A stretch of DNA of 40,676 bases from Pectobacterium versatile. GTDB taxonomy: Bacteria > Pseudomonadota > Gammaproteobacteria > Enterobacterales > Enterobacteriaceae. The stretch's first letter is position 1, and each line of letters starts with the position of its first letter. Made by a program: the position numbers and the translations under genes. The notes below the pieces were generated by a model. That model was not told the origin of the DNA. It saw nothing but the letters and a program-made list of their open reading frames with translations, and did not search any database. The stretch is taken from assembly GCF_020166435.1 (NCBI RefSeq), contig NZ_JAINZP010000030.1:1-40676 (forward strand), in the 5' to 3' direction. This document shows, piece after piece, positions 32,901-40,676 of this stretch.

Positions 32901-33077
32901 AAACTGGCAGTACAGGCACTCGCACTCCATGACTGCCTGACGGATCGCGCTTAGCATGGCTTCACTATCGACTTTGCCATCAAACGCGATGCACTCCGCC
33001 GTGTTGAACGTCGCTTTATCATCGTTCAGGGCATGACCCAGCCACAGCCCGCGCTGCGCAACGCTCAAGGGCTTCAT
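29934..33077 (-). CDS. NRPS1: EntF-like C-A-T synthetase without thioesterase (lysine-like code)
   Basis: 1047 residues. ATG 33077 overlaps the entB stop (ATGA) and has AGGGAG 8 bases upstream; the longer frame from 33113 lies inside entB. C domain (5-430) with HHIALDG near 141, of the EntF type that accepts DHB from EntB. A domain (about 445-950) with MFTSGSTGLPKG near 606 and A10 GSNKVDRKRL. Carrier domain with LGGQSL near 991. The code reads D-A-E-D-I-G-T-V-V-K by eye; two acidic residues at the 239 and 278 positions suit a basic side chain, and I take it as lysine-like. The C-terminal tail SQDENSVEMVW is acidic and hydrophobic, as expected for a partner of the TubC domain on NRPS2. Unlike EntF there is no thioesterase. 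Confidence 0.9.
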   Translation of the reverse strand: MKPLSVAQRGLWLGHALNDDKATFNTAECIAFDGKVDSEAMLSAIRQAVMECECLYCQFVEIAGEQADQPEIGFVASQLPVPIGVLPIIELLPAPMTDEEQTIRHWAREEISQPLDLRNGLPCRFALLCGEKRDFLYSCVHHIALDGFGTTMLFQRIAQIYTALTAGQPVAVAEFGPFSEVLEEEQQRDASGQTTQARDFWLETLNAMPEPASFSEKKAPIAARFLRQSSVLPTDIWQPLTALCEGNKISWPDLFLAMLATHLKLVSGSDRLTFGMMVMNRIGSASLTVPSMQMNIVPLCIQVDEQADFVTLAQQVARTKRTLRRHQHYRYEHLRRDLNRVGGEQRLFGPLINIMPFDHPLNYGSLSSSTLNLSAGPVEDLTIEIHFKPDGTPVLDFDANPACYSAEALASLQETLFTLLQRWLAQPQQTSGELLGRWLREERELALITSREPEPFAEPVLTAIAKQARKNPNHPALTQRDRQYSYQQLLDLSGQAAAALHGRGVQPGERIGIMLNRSPETIICLLAVMQCGAVYVPLDPEQPRERQQHIIQIADLHTIVTQADYQHRLASVFSGEIVLAGHLLSSNAQAAALPPVEARDGQIAYVMFTSGSTGLPKGVEIGASALDHFTAAARQRYGLRAADRVLQFAPFNFDASIEEIFATLTSGATLVLRTDEMLESIPTFVEQVEEQAITLLDLPTAFWNEWVVGLKTGTLTMPSALRAIIIGGEAVYPEQLAQWQRHAPNTLRLINTYGPTETTVVATSCDLQTQSADVAQLPIGLPLAGVNALILAAGDRSAAEGELVLLGPTLAAGYIGTEHTAFTQIAVGDQDLPAYRTGDRVRLEKGQLLYLGRMDNEFKISGYRIQPGEVEAHLLAQPDVDEACVQGIVYPNGVRRLVAFVATKAGEVDARALKQRLSSVLPPAMIPTDYRAFRQLPKTGSNKVDRKRLLAEYRDEAPAQALASETENRVSAIWQQILGVSGIQSRDNFFELGGQSLQTIQIVNRLAAEFSVSIKVSDVFDHPQLSDFCRYLDDRLSQDENSVEMVW

Positions 33078-33949
33078 GATGCGGCTCCCTGCTGTTTTTC
33101 GATCAGCGCCCACCAGGCATTCAGGCTAGGGTTACGCGCCAGATCGACAAAGCTCAGCGTGACGCCCTGATTGCGCCATTCGGTCAGCAGCGCCATCATG
33201 CGTACCGAATCCAAACCGTAGTCGATCAGGTTTTCATCTTCATCGAATTGATCTTCTTCTTCGTCGATCAAGGTCAGCAGGTGCGCTCTCAGTCCTTGTT
33301 TCGTCAGTGCCTGTGCCATTTTTGCTCCTGTGAGTTCTGTCGTGCTAACCACCCGTCCGGCGCGTGTCGCCACATATTTCAGCGCCATCTGGTGTTCCTG
33401 AAGTGAGAAATCCGCCACCGCATCGCCAACCATGAATGGCTTGATGTCGCGCATGAAGGCATCCGTCGCGGTAATCATGCAGCCGATATGCCCGTAAACG
33501 CCGCAGATAATCAGCTGATCTTTACCCATTTCCTTCATCATCGGTTCCAGCGGCGAACGGTGGAAGGCGCTATAGCGCCACTTCACCAGCACCGTGTCGT
33601 GCTCATCCGGTGCCAGCGCGCTCACGACACGCTGTTTTTCAGGATGATTATTCAGCCCTGCGCCCCACATGTCGTTCAGCAGCGCCCGGTCGGCCGCGCT
33701 TTGTGCGTTCGGCTGCGCGGTATACACCACCGGAATCCCCTGTGCTTTGCAGTAGGTTCGCAATGCCACAATGTTCTCAATCAGTTGCTGCGCCAGCGGG
33801 CTGTCCGCGCCATAGAAATTCACGAAATAGTCCTGCATGTCGTGAATCAGCAGCACCGCGCGTTCAGGCTCAAACGCCCAGGAAACCTTGTTCTCAGGGA
33901 AATCCTGTGCGCGCGGCAGGGGATAAGAAGCAATAGAAGGGATTGCCAT
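33074..33949 (-). CDS. entB: Isochorismatase / aryl carrier protein
   Basis: 291 residues from ATG 33949 (AGGA 7 bases upstream; MAIPSIASYPLP matches the EntB start; a longer frame starts at 33979). The N-terminal isochorismatase (1-210) hydrolyses isochorismate to 2,3-dihydro-2,3-dihydroxybenzoate: LLIHDMQDYFVNFY and GVYGHIGCMITATDAFMRDI are typical. Residues ~215-285 form the aryl carrier domain, with phosphopantetheine Ser248 in DYGLDSVRMM. EntE loads DHB here and the NRPS1 C domain takes it. A phosphopantetheinyl transferase (EntD type) is needed but is not in the window. Overlaps NRPS1 by 4 bases. Confidence 0.95.
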   Translation of the reverse strand: MAIPSIASYPLPRAQDFPENKVSWAFEPERAVLLIHDMQDYFVNFYGADSPLAQQLIENIVALRTYCKAQGIPVVYTAQPNAQSAADRALLNDMWGAGLNNHPEKQRVVSALAPDEHDTVLVKWRYSAFHRSPLEPMMKEMGKDQLIICGVYGHIGCMITATDAFMRDIKPFMVGDAVADFSLQEHQMALKYVATRAGRVVSTTELTGAKMAQALTKQGLRAHLLTLIDEEEDQFDEDENLIDYGLDSVRMMALLTEWRNQGVTLSFVDLARNPSLNAWWALIEKQQGAAS

Positions 33950-33963
33950 CACAAAATCCTTAT

Positions 33964-35604
33964 TTATTTTGAACACCAAGTTGGGTTTTGAGTGCTAAGT
34001 TGGGTCTGGATGCGCTGACGGAGTGATTTCTTATCAATCTTGCCGACCGGCGTGACAGGTAAGGTGTCGATCATCTCGAAGCGGTCCGGCAGTTTGAATT
34101 CAGCAATACCCTGATTACGAAGATATTTTCTTAACGTGATGGCTTTCAGCGAGGGATCGCTGACCACCAGAAAAGCGCAGCTCTTTTCGCCCATAATCGG
34201 ATCGGGCATGGACACCAGCGCAGCATGGAGAATGCCATCATGCTTGAGCAGCAGGTTTTCGATCTCTTCCGCGGCAATCTTTTCACCGCCTCGGTTAATC
34301 TGATCTTTTTCCCGCCCGACCACGCGCAGATAGCCATCCTCAGTCATCTGCACCACATCGCCCGAGTGGTAAAAACCGTCACTATCAAAAGCGCGGGCAT
34401 TGTGTTCCGGGCTGCGGTAATAACCGCGGAAGGTATACGGACCACGCGTCGCCAGCAGACCCGCTTCGCCTCTCGGCACCGGATTACCGTCGATATCCAA
34501 CACCTTCACTTCATCGTCCGGGCTCATCGGATAGCCCTGCGTGGTGAAAGTGTGCTCGTCGCTGTCGTCCAGTCGGGTGTAGTTCACCAGCCCTTCCGCC
34601 ATGCCGAGCACCTGCTGTAGCTGGCAGCCCAGCACCGCCGGAATACGACGGGCAACGGTTTCACTCAGCTTCGCCCCGCCTACCTGCAAGAGCTTCAGGC
34701 TACGCAGCGCGCCACCAAACTGTTCGGCTGCCTGAATCCACAGAGCGGCGGCGGGCGGCACCAGCGAGGTAATATCGATCTGATGGCGTTCGATCAGCGG
34801 GAAACAGGTCATCGCCCCCGGATCCGGAGCCAGCACGACACGTCCACCGGCGTAGAACACGCCAAGCGAACCGGGCGAACTTAACGGGAAGTTATGTGGA
34901 GCAGGCAACGCGCACAGATAACGGGTGTGTGGCGTCAGCTCACAGATTTCCACGCTGCGGCGCACGCTGTAGTAATAATCATCATGGGTGCGGGGAATCA
35001 GCTTCGGCGTGCCGGTACTGCCGCCAGAAAGCTGGAAGAAAGCCACCTGCCCCGACGCAGAAGGCTGATACTGGCTGGTCGACGCGTACGGTTGCAGCCA
35101 GTCCGTCAGACTATGCCCCAGCGGGCTGTCGCCGAGCATCACCACCGTTTGCAGGCGGGGAACCTGCGTCTGTAGCCGATCCAGAAATTCACCGTTGCCA
35201 AACAGCGAATGTTCAGCCGAGGCGATCAGTAAGCGTGGTTCGATCTGCGTGGCGTACGACAGCAGCTCCAGCTTGTTATGGCTGAACAGTGCGTTAACCG
35301 GCGCGACGCCCATTTTCAGCAACGCAAAAAAGGTCAGGTAGAATTCGGCCACGTTCGGCAACTGCACCAGCGCGGTGTCGCCACAGCGCAGGCCGCTTTC
35401 CGTCAGACGCGATGCCAGTGCGGAAGACTGTCGATCCAGCTCCCGATAGCTCCATTGGCGCTCGCCGCACACTACCGCAACCGCGTCAGGTTGCGTCGCC
35501 AGATGACGTTCCCAGGCATCCGTTAGCGGCAGGCCAACCCAGTAACCCTTGTCGCGATAACGCTGTGCCAGTTCCTCTGGCCAGGGCGTAAATTCAATGC
35601 TCAT
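33964..35604 (-). CDS. entE: 2,3-dihydroxybenzoate-AMP ligase
   Basis: 546 residues, normal for EntE. It activates DHB with ATP and transfers it to the carrier domain of EntB. The P-loop [21 protein letters not shown] is near residues 192-212; aryl-specific features include [14 protein letters not shown] and [11 protein letters not shown]; hinge and A10 regions are [32 protein letters not shown] and [11 protein letters not shown]. The start overlaps the entC stop by 4 bases (ATGA), and entB follows 14 bp after its stop, so entCEB are translated as a coupled set. Confidence 0.95.
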   Translation of the reverse strand: MSIEFTPWPEELAQRYRDKGYWVGLPLTDAWERHLATQPDAVAVVCGERQWSYRELDRQSSALASRLTESGLRCGDTALVQLPNVAEFYLTFFALLKMGVAPVNALFSHNKLELLSYATQIEPRLLIASAEHSLFGNGEFLDRLQTQVPRLQTVVMLGDSPLGHSLTDWLQPYASTSQYQPSASGQVAFFQLSGGSTGTPKLIPRTHDDYYYSVRRSVEICELTPHTRYLCALPAPHNFPLSSPGSLGVFYAGGRVVLAPDPGAMTCFPLIERHQIDITSLVPPAAALWIQAAEQFGGALRSLKLLQVGGAKLSETVARRIPAVLGCQLQQVLGMAEGLVNYTRLDDSDEHTFTTQGYPMSPDDEVKVLDIDGNPVPRGEAGLLATRGPYTFRGYYRSPEHNARAFDSDGFYHSGDVVQMTEDGYLRVVGREKDQINRGGEKIAAEEIENLLLKHDGILHAALVSMPDPIMGEKSCAFLVVSDPSLKAITLRKYLRNQGIAEFKLPDRFEMIDTLPVTPVGKIDKKSLRQRIQTQLSTQNPTWCSK

Positions 35605-36797
35605 AGTCCATCCACACCTGAGTTAAGCCCAAACGCATTCAGCATCGTGTTTAATTTGGCGGCGGTTTCAGCCCATTCATCCTCGGGGACAGACGCCTCA
35701 ACAATGCCCGCACCGGCAAACAGGCGGACTTTGTTGTGTTTAATGGTGCCGCAGCGAATCGCTATAGCCCATTCACCATCGCCGTTGGCATCACACCAGC
35801 CGACGATGCCGCTGAATACGCCGCGATCGTGCGGTTCCAGCTCGGCAATCAGCTGACGCGCTTCCTGTGTGGGGAAGCCGCACAGTGCGGGGGTAGGATG
35901 GAGCTGGCAGGCGACCTGAAGTGCCGTCATCTCTGAGTTCGCCAGTTCACCGCGGATAGCGGTAGACAGGTGCCACATGGAGGCGGTGTGCATCAACGAA
36001 GGGGCCGATGGAATCGTTAACGACGAGCACAGCGGCATCAGGCGTTGGCGGATGTCGTCCACCACCAGCTTATGCTCGTGCTTGTCTTTACCTGATTTCA
36101 GCAGGCGCTGGCTGTTCAGGTAATCCAGATGCTCATCGTTCATCCGTCGCGCCGATCCCGCCAGCGGATTAGAGACAATGACGTTCCCCTGCTTGCGCAC
36201 CAGCAGTTCCGGGCTCGCGCCCAGCAATACCGAACCATCCGGCAGCGGCAGTGAGAAGTGGTATCCACCCGCGTTCTGCACCATCAGGTTATTGAGGATC
36301 GTTTGCGCCTTAACGGGGCTCGTTAGCTCAATGTCCAAAACGCGTGACAGCACCGCTTTGCTCAGTTCACCACGGCGGAACCGCTCAACGGCCTCTGCCA
36401 CGATGGACTTGAACTGACATTCGTCTGGGACGCTGTTTAACGTTAGCGCGGTAGGGCCCGCGGCCGTGTGCTTACGGGCACGGCTGACGAGTTCAGATTT
36501 CGTCGTAACGTTATAACTATCAGGGATATAGAGACAAGACGGTTGCGTGGTATCAAAGGGAATCGCCCCCACAACAATAGGCAGCGACTGCCCTGCCTGA
36601 CGCGCTCGCTGGAATGCCTGCGCGATTGCAGGGCTAAGCCTGTCATCGTGCGAGCCAGGAACACAAACAGGGGACGAAATACGTTCAAATAAGCCTGAAG
36701 TAGACAGGCTTCGGTGTTCCGATGCATATAAAAAAGCGGTTTGTTCCGAATAGGTTAACCCGCTAAATGCTTCAGTTTTTGTAATCAGTGTATCCAC
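35601..36797 (-). CDS. entC: Isochorismate synthase
   Basis: 398 residues from GTG 36797, with AGGAG 7 bases upstream. It converts chorismate to isochorismate, the first committed step to DHB. Chorismate-binding family signatures: [64 protein letters not shown] and [24 protein letters not shown]. Length equals EntC/DhbC. First gene of the minus-strand siderophore operon; a Fur box lies 36 bp upstream, so expression should rise in iron shortage. Confidence 0.95.
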   Translation of the reverse strand: MDTLITKTEAFSGLTYSEQTAFLYASEHRSLSTSGLFERISSPVCVPGSHDDRLSPAIAQAFQRARQAGQSLPIVVGAIPFDTTQPSCLYIPDSYNVTTKSELVSRARKHTAAGPTALTLNSVPDECQFKSIVAEAVERFRRGELSKAVLSRVLDIELTSPVKAQTILNNLMVQNAGGYHFSLPLPDGSVLLGASPELLVRKQGNVIVSNPLAGSARRMNDEHLDYLNSQRLLKSGKDKHEHKLVVDDIRQRLMPLCSSLTIPSAPSLMHTASMWHLSTAIRGELANSEMTALQVACQLHPTPALCGFPTQEARQLIAELEPHDRGVFSGIVGWCDANGDGEWAIAIRCGTIKHNKVRLFAGAGIVEASVPEDEWAETAAKLNTMLNAFGLNSGVDGL

Positions 36798-36832
36798 AAG
36801 ACAGCTCCTGCGCTCGCAAATTAAATACCAAT

Positions 36833-36851
36833 GATTATTAAAATCATTATC
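36833..36851. promoter_or_regulatory. Fur box before entC
   Basis: GATTATTAAAATCATTATC matches the Fur consensus GATAATGATAATCATTATC at 16 of 19 positions and is followed by ATT, which extends a partly overlapping site. Its position, 36-54 bp upstream of the entC start, suits repression by Fur-Fe2+. Confidence 0.75.
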
Positions 36852-37034
36852 ATTTATATTAAGCGCAGTTAAATTACACTGAAGTAACGTGTTCGGTCAA
36901 TCCTTCCACAGAATGGTTATTCACACCCATTAATTAGGGGTTATATTGATGTTAATCAATTTTTTTGTGCATGTTTCATAATGGATAATGGTTAGCAACA
37001 GGAATGTATTGATTATAAAACCCACATCACAGAT

Positions 37035-37053
37035 GATAATGAAAATACTTATC
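37035..37053. promoter_or_regulatory. Fur box before the MFS exporter
   Basis: GATAATGAAAATACTTATC matches the Fur consensus at 16 of 19 positions, 55 bp before the exporter start. Together with the site at 36833-36851 it suggests joint iron control of both arms of the locus. Confidence 0.75.
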
Positions 37054-37107
37054 ATTCATTGTCAGAAAAATTAAGCTGCGCTAGACTGCGCAAATATTTT
37101 ACTAATT

Positions 37108-38388
37108 ATGTCTAAATGTGAGCCTGTCATGGATGAAAGCATGTACCGCCTGCACACCCGATCCGTTGTGCATCTGGCGCTGCTCATTAACATGCTTTCC
37201 CTTGGTAGCCTGATGATGGTGATGCCGCTAGGCCCCGATTTCGTCAGCGCCCTGTCTATGGATGCCAAGAACATCGGCTACATTAGTGGCGGTGCAACGT
37301 TTGCCTCCGCCATCGTCGGCTTCCTCGCCGCTCCCTATCTGGACAGATTTAACCGTAAACATGCTCTGCTCGTGCTGCTGACGCTACGCTTTGGCCTGAC
37401 GGCAGCCTGCATGTTTTCCACCAGCCAAACCGATCTTTTGCTGCTGTTTATTCTGGCGGGCTGCGTTGCCGGGCCGGCATCCGGTGTCTTGATGGCTGCG
37501 GTTGTCGATATTGTGCCAGCCAACGAGCGCGGAAAGCAGTTGGCTTATGTCGGCATGAGCTTTTCGCTCGCGGCGATTGTCATCATGCCGCTGTCGTTGG
37601 AGTTGGCTCATCGTATTAACTGGCAAGCGCCGTTTTATACTTTCGGCCTCGGTGGCCTGTTGCTGGTGTTGTTGGTGCTGTGGCTCTTTCCTTCCATGCC
37701 GCCGACGCATCGGGTTCAGCAAGGTAATTCCCCCACGACGGCACCCACGTCGGTATTACATGACCTGTTAGCATCCCCCCTTTTCCTGCTGGGGCTGACG
37801 GTAATCTCGCTGCAAATGTTCGGTCATTTCCTGCTGATTCCCCACTTTTCCAACTACTTTCAGTTCAATCTGGCCTTCCCGCGGGATGATATTTCCCTGC
37901 TCTATCTCTGCGGCGGGCTGGCAAGCATGGTGACCATGCAGCTGTGCGGCAATCTGTTGGATCGGGGATATGCCAGCCGAACGATTGTAGTCACAACGCT
38001 GCTGCTGGCCGTTGTGATTCTCTGCGGTTTCGTTTTGCCTTTTTCACTTTCCCTGTATCTGGTGTTCACCCTGTTCATGGCGCTCAGCGCAGCCCGCTCC
38101 AGCAGTACGCTGGCAATTACCGCCGGTATTCCACTGCCGCATCAGCGCGCCGCGTTCATGTCCTATCAGGGAACCGCCGCCAACGTGGCATCCGGGCTTG
38201 CCAGCGTCGCTTCTGCCGCTTATCTGAGCACCTCTGCCGAGGGAAAAATTGACGGATTCTCACAGCTCGCCATCGCCAGCACCGTATTTGCGCTGGCCGC
38301 CATGCTGCTGACCCTGCGCTTAATTTCGCAGTTGGCTGAACGCAGCCGAAAGATGGCCACACGCCAGCCAGCACAGATTACACCCTAA
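37108..38388 (+). CDS. MFS transporter, probable catechol siderophore exporter
   Basis: 426 residues with about 12 hydrophobic segments and MFS loop motifs (DRFNRKHALLVLLTLRFG between segments 2 and 3; PANERGKQLAYVG). It resembles EntS-type and other drug/siderophore exporters of the inner membrane, which use proton motive force. Its place across an iron-regulated promoter from the synthesis operon, and before the receptor gene, supports siderophore export; import of the ferric form is less likely. The SD for ATG 37108 is weak; ATG 37129 is an alternative start. Its stop codon (38386-38388) lies within the dispersed repeat, so the repeat may have supplied the gene's end. Confidence 0.82.
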   Translation: MSKCEPVMDESMYRLHTRSVVHLALLINMLSLGSLMMVMPLGPDFVSALSMDAKNIGYISGGATFASAIVGFLAAPYLDRFNRKHALLVLLTLRFGLTAACMFSTSQTDLLLLFILAGCVAGPASGVLMAAVVDIVPANERGKQLAYVGMSFSLAAIVIMPLSLELAHRINWQAPFYTFGLGGLLLVLLVLWLFPSMPPTHRVQQGNSPTTAPTSVLHDLLASPLFLLGLTVISLQMFGHFLLIPHFSNYFQFNLAFPRDDISLLYLCGGLASMVTMQLCGNLLDRGYASRTIVVTTLLLAVVILCGFVLPFSLSLYLVFTLFMALSAARSSSTLAITAGIPLPHQRAAFMSYQGTAANVASGLASVASAAYLSTSAEGKIDGFSQLAIASTVFALAAMLLTLRLISQLAERSRKMATRQPAQITP

Positions 38389-38576
38389 ATAATTCGAGTT
38401 TCAGGCAGGCGGCAAGAGAAGGAATCCCGATGAGCTTACTCAGGTAAGTGATTCGGGTGAGTGACAAATCTGCAAGAGGCAGGTTTGAACGCTGCTTGCA
38501 GCGGCCCCAGCGGGGCGAGGTCCACGAAAGTGGGCCGAGTAGCGCAGCCAACGCACATGCAACTTGAAGTATGACG
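38382..38576 (+). repeat. Dispersed intergenic repeat, copy 2
   Basis: Starts accctaaataattcgag and ends acttgaagtatgacg; it is the same element as 1099-1364 in opposite orientation, without the 72-bp insertion. It includes the last codons' stop of the exporter gene and fills most of the gap before the receptor. A false ATG for the receptor frame (38571) lies at its end. Confidence 0.85.
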
Positions 38577-38684
38577 GGTATACAGGGCAATAAACCGATC
38601 GATTCACGTACGAGTGGGTCGGCAATACATGCAACACAGCACGTTTACGGGGATATTTTTCCACTCTTTGATGGGGTCTTTGAC

Positions 38685-40646
38685 ATGCAGCTAAAACCGG
38701 AAAGTCGTTTTTCACATCATCATTTTCCACACAGCAAGGTGTATCACGCCCTGCTGATGACCGGATTACTGGCACTGCCTGCACTTGTACAGGCAGAAAA
38801 CGCGGCAGATGAAAAAATCGTCGTGACAGCAACACAGACGAAACACACCACGCTAAGCGCCCCCGCCAGCGTTTCTGTCATCACCCGCGCCGAGCTGGAA
38901 AAGATGTCGGTGAATAACGTTACCGACGCGGTGAAAAAGCTGCCGGGCATTAACATCAATCCCTCTACCAGCTATGGCCGTAATGAAATAAAAATCCGTG
39001 GCATGCGGGCAGACTACACGCTGCTGCTGGTGAATGGTCGTCGTATTAACTCCCAAGAATCGCTCGCAACCGATATGGGGAATGATTTCGATCTTAGCTC
39101 CATTCCCATGTCGGCGATTGAGCGTATCGAAGTGATTCGTGGCCCGATGTCTTCACTGTACGGTGCCGATGCGCTGGGCGGTGTGGTAAACGTGATTCTG
39201 CGCCAGCCGGGGGAGAAAGTGGCCGGCGAGATCGGCTATAACTTTCAGGCTCCAACCGAAGGATCCGGCGGCGATAATAATCGTCTGAATGGCTACGTCA
39301 GCGGGCCGCTGGTGGAAAATACGCTGCTGGGAAGTTTGATTGTTGACGGCGGAAAACGTGACGCCTGGCGTACCGAGCTATCACAAAACCGCAACACAGA
39401 TGCTCTGGAAAAACGTGATAACTACAGCGTGCTGGGTAACCTGACGTGGTTGATCGATTCTCAGCAAAGTCTGGATTTTGATGCGACTTATACCAAAGAT
39501 GACCGTTTCGTCGACTGGAATAACTTTGGCGCAACCGTCCATAATACACAAAAAATTGATCGCCTCGGTCTGGGACTCACGCATAACGGTAGCTGGGATA
39601 ATTTCGATACGCGGTTACGCTACTACTACGAAAATATCGATTTAATGGATAATTCTGAGCTTAATAAAGGCATTGCCGATATTACTCAAAATAATCAGAC
39701 AGTTGATGGACAAATCTCCGGTTATTTGGGCGATCATCTGCTAACCGGTGGCGGCGAATACCGCATAACGTCGCTGGAACACAGCATGAACATGAAAGGC
39801 GGGAAAGTAGACGTCAATCAGAGTGCTCTCTTCCTGCAAGACGAATTCAAAATCGCTGATTTAGCCCTCACCTTTGGCGGTCGTGTTGACCACCATGAAG
39901 TCTACGGCACCGAGTTCAGCCCACGCGCCTACGCTACTTATAGTTTAACCGACAACTGGGTGATTAAAGGCGGCGTCAATAAGGCCTTTAAAGCCCCTAC
40001 GCTAGCCCAGTTTACCCAAGGCTATTCCAAAGCTGACTGTCGCACAAGATGCCAACGCATAGGTAATCCAGATCTCAAAGCTGAAACATCCATCAGCTAT
40101 GAAATTGGCACTGCGTATGAGGCAGAACGCTTCGGCACAGGCGTTACTCTGTTTAATAATGATATCAAGGATATGATCCAGGCAGAGGCGTGGGATAATA
40201 AAGCCCCAACGGTGACTTACTTCAACGTCAGCAAGGCCCGCATTCAGGGAATCGAAACCTCATTCTGGATTGATGTAACAGATGACCTAAACTGGACCAC
40301 CAACTGGACCGTGGTTGATGCCGAAGATCGCACCACCAGAAAGCGTCTGAAGCAAACCCCGAAAAATACGGTTAATACCCAACTTAACTGGCAGGCACTG
40401 GATAACCTCTCAACCTATGTGTCCTATCAGTACACGGGCAACCAATATTTGCGTGATAAAGAAACGAATAAAACACGCGGCTTTAATACTGTGGATATCG
40501 GTGCAACCTACACGCCAGTTAAAAACGTGGATCTGAAGCTGGGCGTCACTAACCTGACCAACGAAAAGCGAGACTATGTTGCCACTAATCTCGATTATTT
40601 CCTGTCTGGGCGTACGGTGTATGGCGGCGTGAGCTATAAATTCTGA
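38685..40646 (+). CDS. cirA: CirA-family TonB-dependent catechol siderophore receptor
   Basis: 653 residues from ATG 38685, chosen because a signal peptide follows (cleavage after LVQA, residue 37); the longer frame starts inside the repeat. TonB box EKIVVTATQ at 43-51. Plug domain ~55-180 with IKIRGMRADYTLLLVNGRRINSQ and IERIEVIRGPMSSLYGADALGGVVNVI. Then a 22-strand barrel, ending in YGGVSYKF with the terminal Phe needed for assembly. Close to CirA in many segments (VSKARIQGIET; a loop with two Cys, DCRTRCQRIGNPDLKAETS). CirA takes up linear catechols, which suits a linear DHB-peptide. No Fur box was seen directly upstream, so it may be transcribed with the exporter gene. The symbol is by family resemblance. 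Confidence 0.88.
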   Translation: MQLKPESRFSHHHFPHSKVYHALLMTGLLALPALVQAENAADEKIVVTATQTKHTTLSAPASVSVITRAELEKMSVNNVTDAVKKLPGININPSTSYGRNEIKIRGMRADYTLLLVNGRRINSQESLATDMGNDFDLSSIPMSAIERIEVIRGPMSSLYGADALGGVVNVILRQPGEKVAGEIGYNFQAPTEGSGGDNNRLNGYVSGPLVENTLLGSLIVDGGKRDAWRTELSQNRNTDALEKRDNYSVLGNLTWLIDSQQSLDFDATYTKDDRFVDWNNFGATVHNTQKIDRLGLGLTHNGSWDNFDTRLRYYYENIDLMDNSELNKGIADITQNNQTVDGQISGYLGDHLLTGGGEYRITSLEHSMNMKGGKVDVNQSALFLQDEFKIADLALTFGGRVDHHEVYGTEFSPRAYATYSLTDNWVIKGGVNKAFKAPTLAQFTQGYSKADCRTRCQRIGNPDLKAETSISYEIGTAYEAERFGTGVTLFNNDIKDMIQAEAWDNKAPTVTYFNVSKARIQGIETSFWIDVTDDLNWTTNWTVVDAEDRTTRKRLKQTPKNTVNTQLNWQALDNLSTYVSYQYTGNQYLRDKETNKTRGFNTVDIGATYTPVKNVDLKLGVTNLTNEKRDYVATNLDYFLSGRTVYGGVSYKF

Positions 40647-40676
40647 TACCGATACATTCTCATTAATCGCTCTCAG

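Larger units (their letters stand above)
36798..37107. promoter_or_regulatory. Divergent iron-regulated promoter region
   Basis: 310 bp, AT-rich, between entC (leftward) and the MFS exporter (rightward). It has two Fur-box matches, one close to each gene, listed separately. Several AT-rich hexamers could be -10 elements (for example around 36846-36862 on the minus strand), but no single promoter can be fixed by eye. No gene is present. Confidence 0.7.

Overview
The window looks like chromosomal DNA of an enterobacterium of the soft-rot type (Pectobacteriaceae, probably Pectobacterium). This is inferred from an enterobactin-style entCEBA set, a CirA-like receptor, enterobacterial Fur boxes and a dispersed intergenic repeat of a type I associate with these genomes. 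No rRNA, tRNA or CRISPR was seen.

Left edge (1-2582): an IS903-like terminal repeat and the worn 3' end of an IS5-family transposase, then a small membrane-tethered winged-helix regulator on the minus strand. A structured dispersed repeat (1099-1364) sits just upstream of the regulator. About 1.2 kb of AT-rich DNA without genes follows; it holds a perfect 16-bp-stem hairpin, a short palindrome and a weak Fur-like site.

Secretion/surface block (2583-20614, plus strand): a DUF4034/Sel1-like protein, then a tightly coupled trio. The trio is a periplasmic HlyD-type adaptor, a GAF-like/TM/HlyD fusion, and an M50 metalloprotease/HlyD fusion. After these come a secreted phage-tail-collar protein, a 2724-residue LEPR-motif/DUF4347 surface protein with eleven 100-residue Ig/cadherin-like repeats, and a TolC-family outer-membrane lipoprotein. 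It resembles a type I secretion cassette, but there is no ABC transporter; the M50/HlyD protein occupies the inner-membrane position. The giant protein has one cysteine, 43 residues after a His-Gly motif, in a domain that reads like a caspase/CHAT fold. This block is my main candidate for an undescribed system.

Siderophore block (20689-40646): a minus-strand operon entC-entE-entB-NRPS1-entA-NRPS2-NRPS3, mostly joined by ATGA overlaps, divergent from an MFS exporter and a CirA-like TonB-dependent receptor. Two Fur boxes lie in the divergent promoter. EntCBA make 2,3-dihydroxybenzoate (DHB), EntE loads it onto the EntB carrier domain, and three NRPS proteins extend it. NRPS1 is C-A-T with a lysine-like specificity code. 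NRPS2 is TubC-C-A-T-E-C-T. NRPS3 is a C-domain remnant plus an A domain with a glycine-like code and no carrier domain. There is no thioesterase. The likely product is a catechol peptide (DHB, probably Lys, a D-configured residue, Gly) whose release step cannot be assigned. A second copy of the dispersed repeat, inverted relative to the first, lies between exporter and receptor.

Start codons were moved from the longest possible ORF where Shine-Dalgarno position, signal peptide or gene overlap supported another start (356, 9670, 10825, 19106, 29158, 29934, 33074, 38685).
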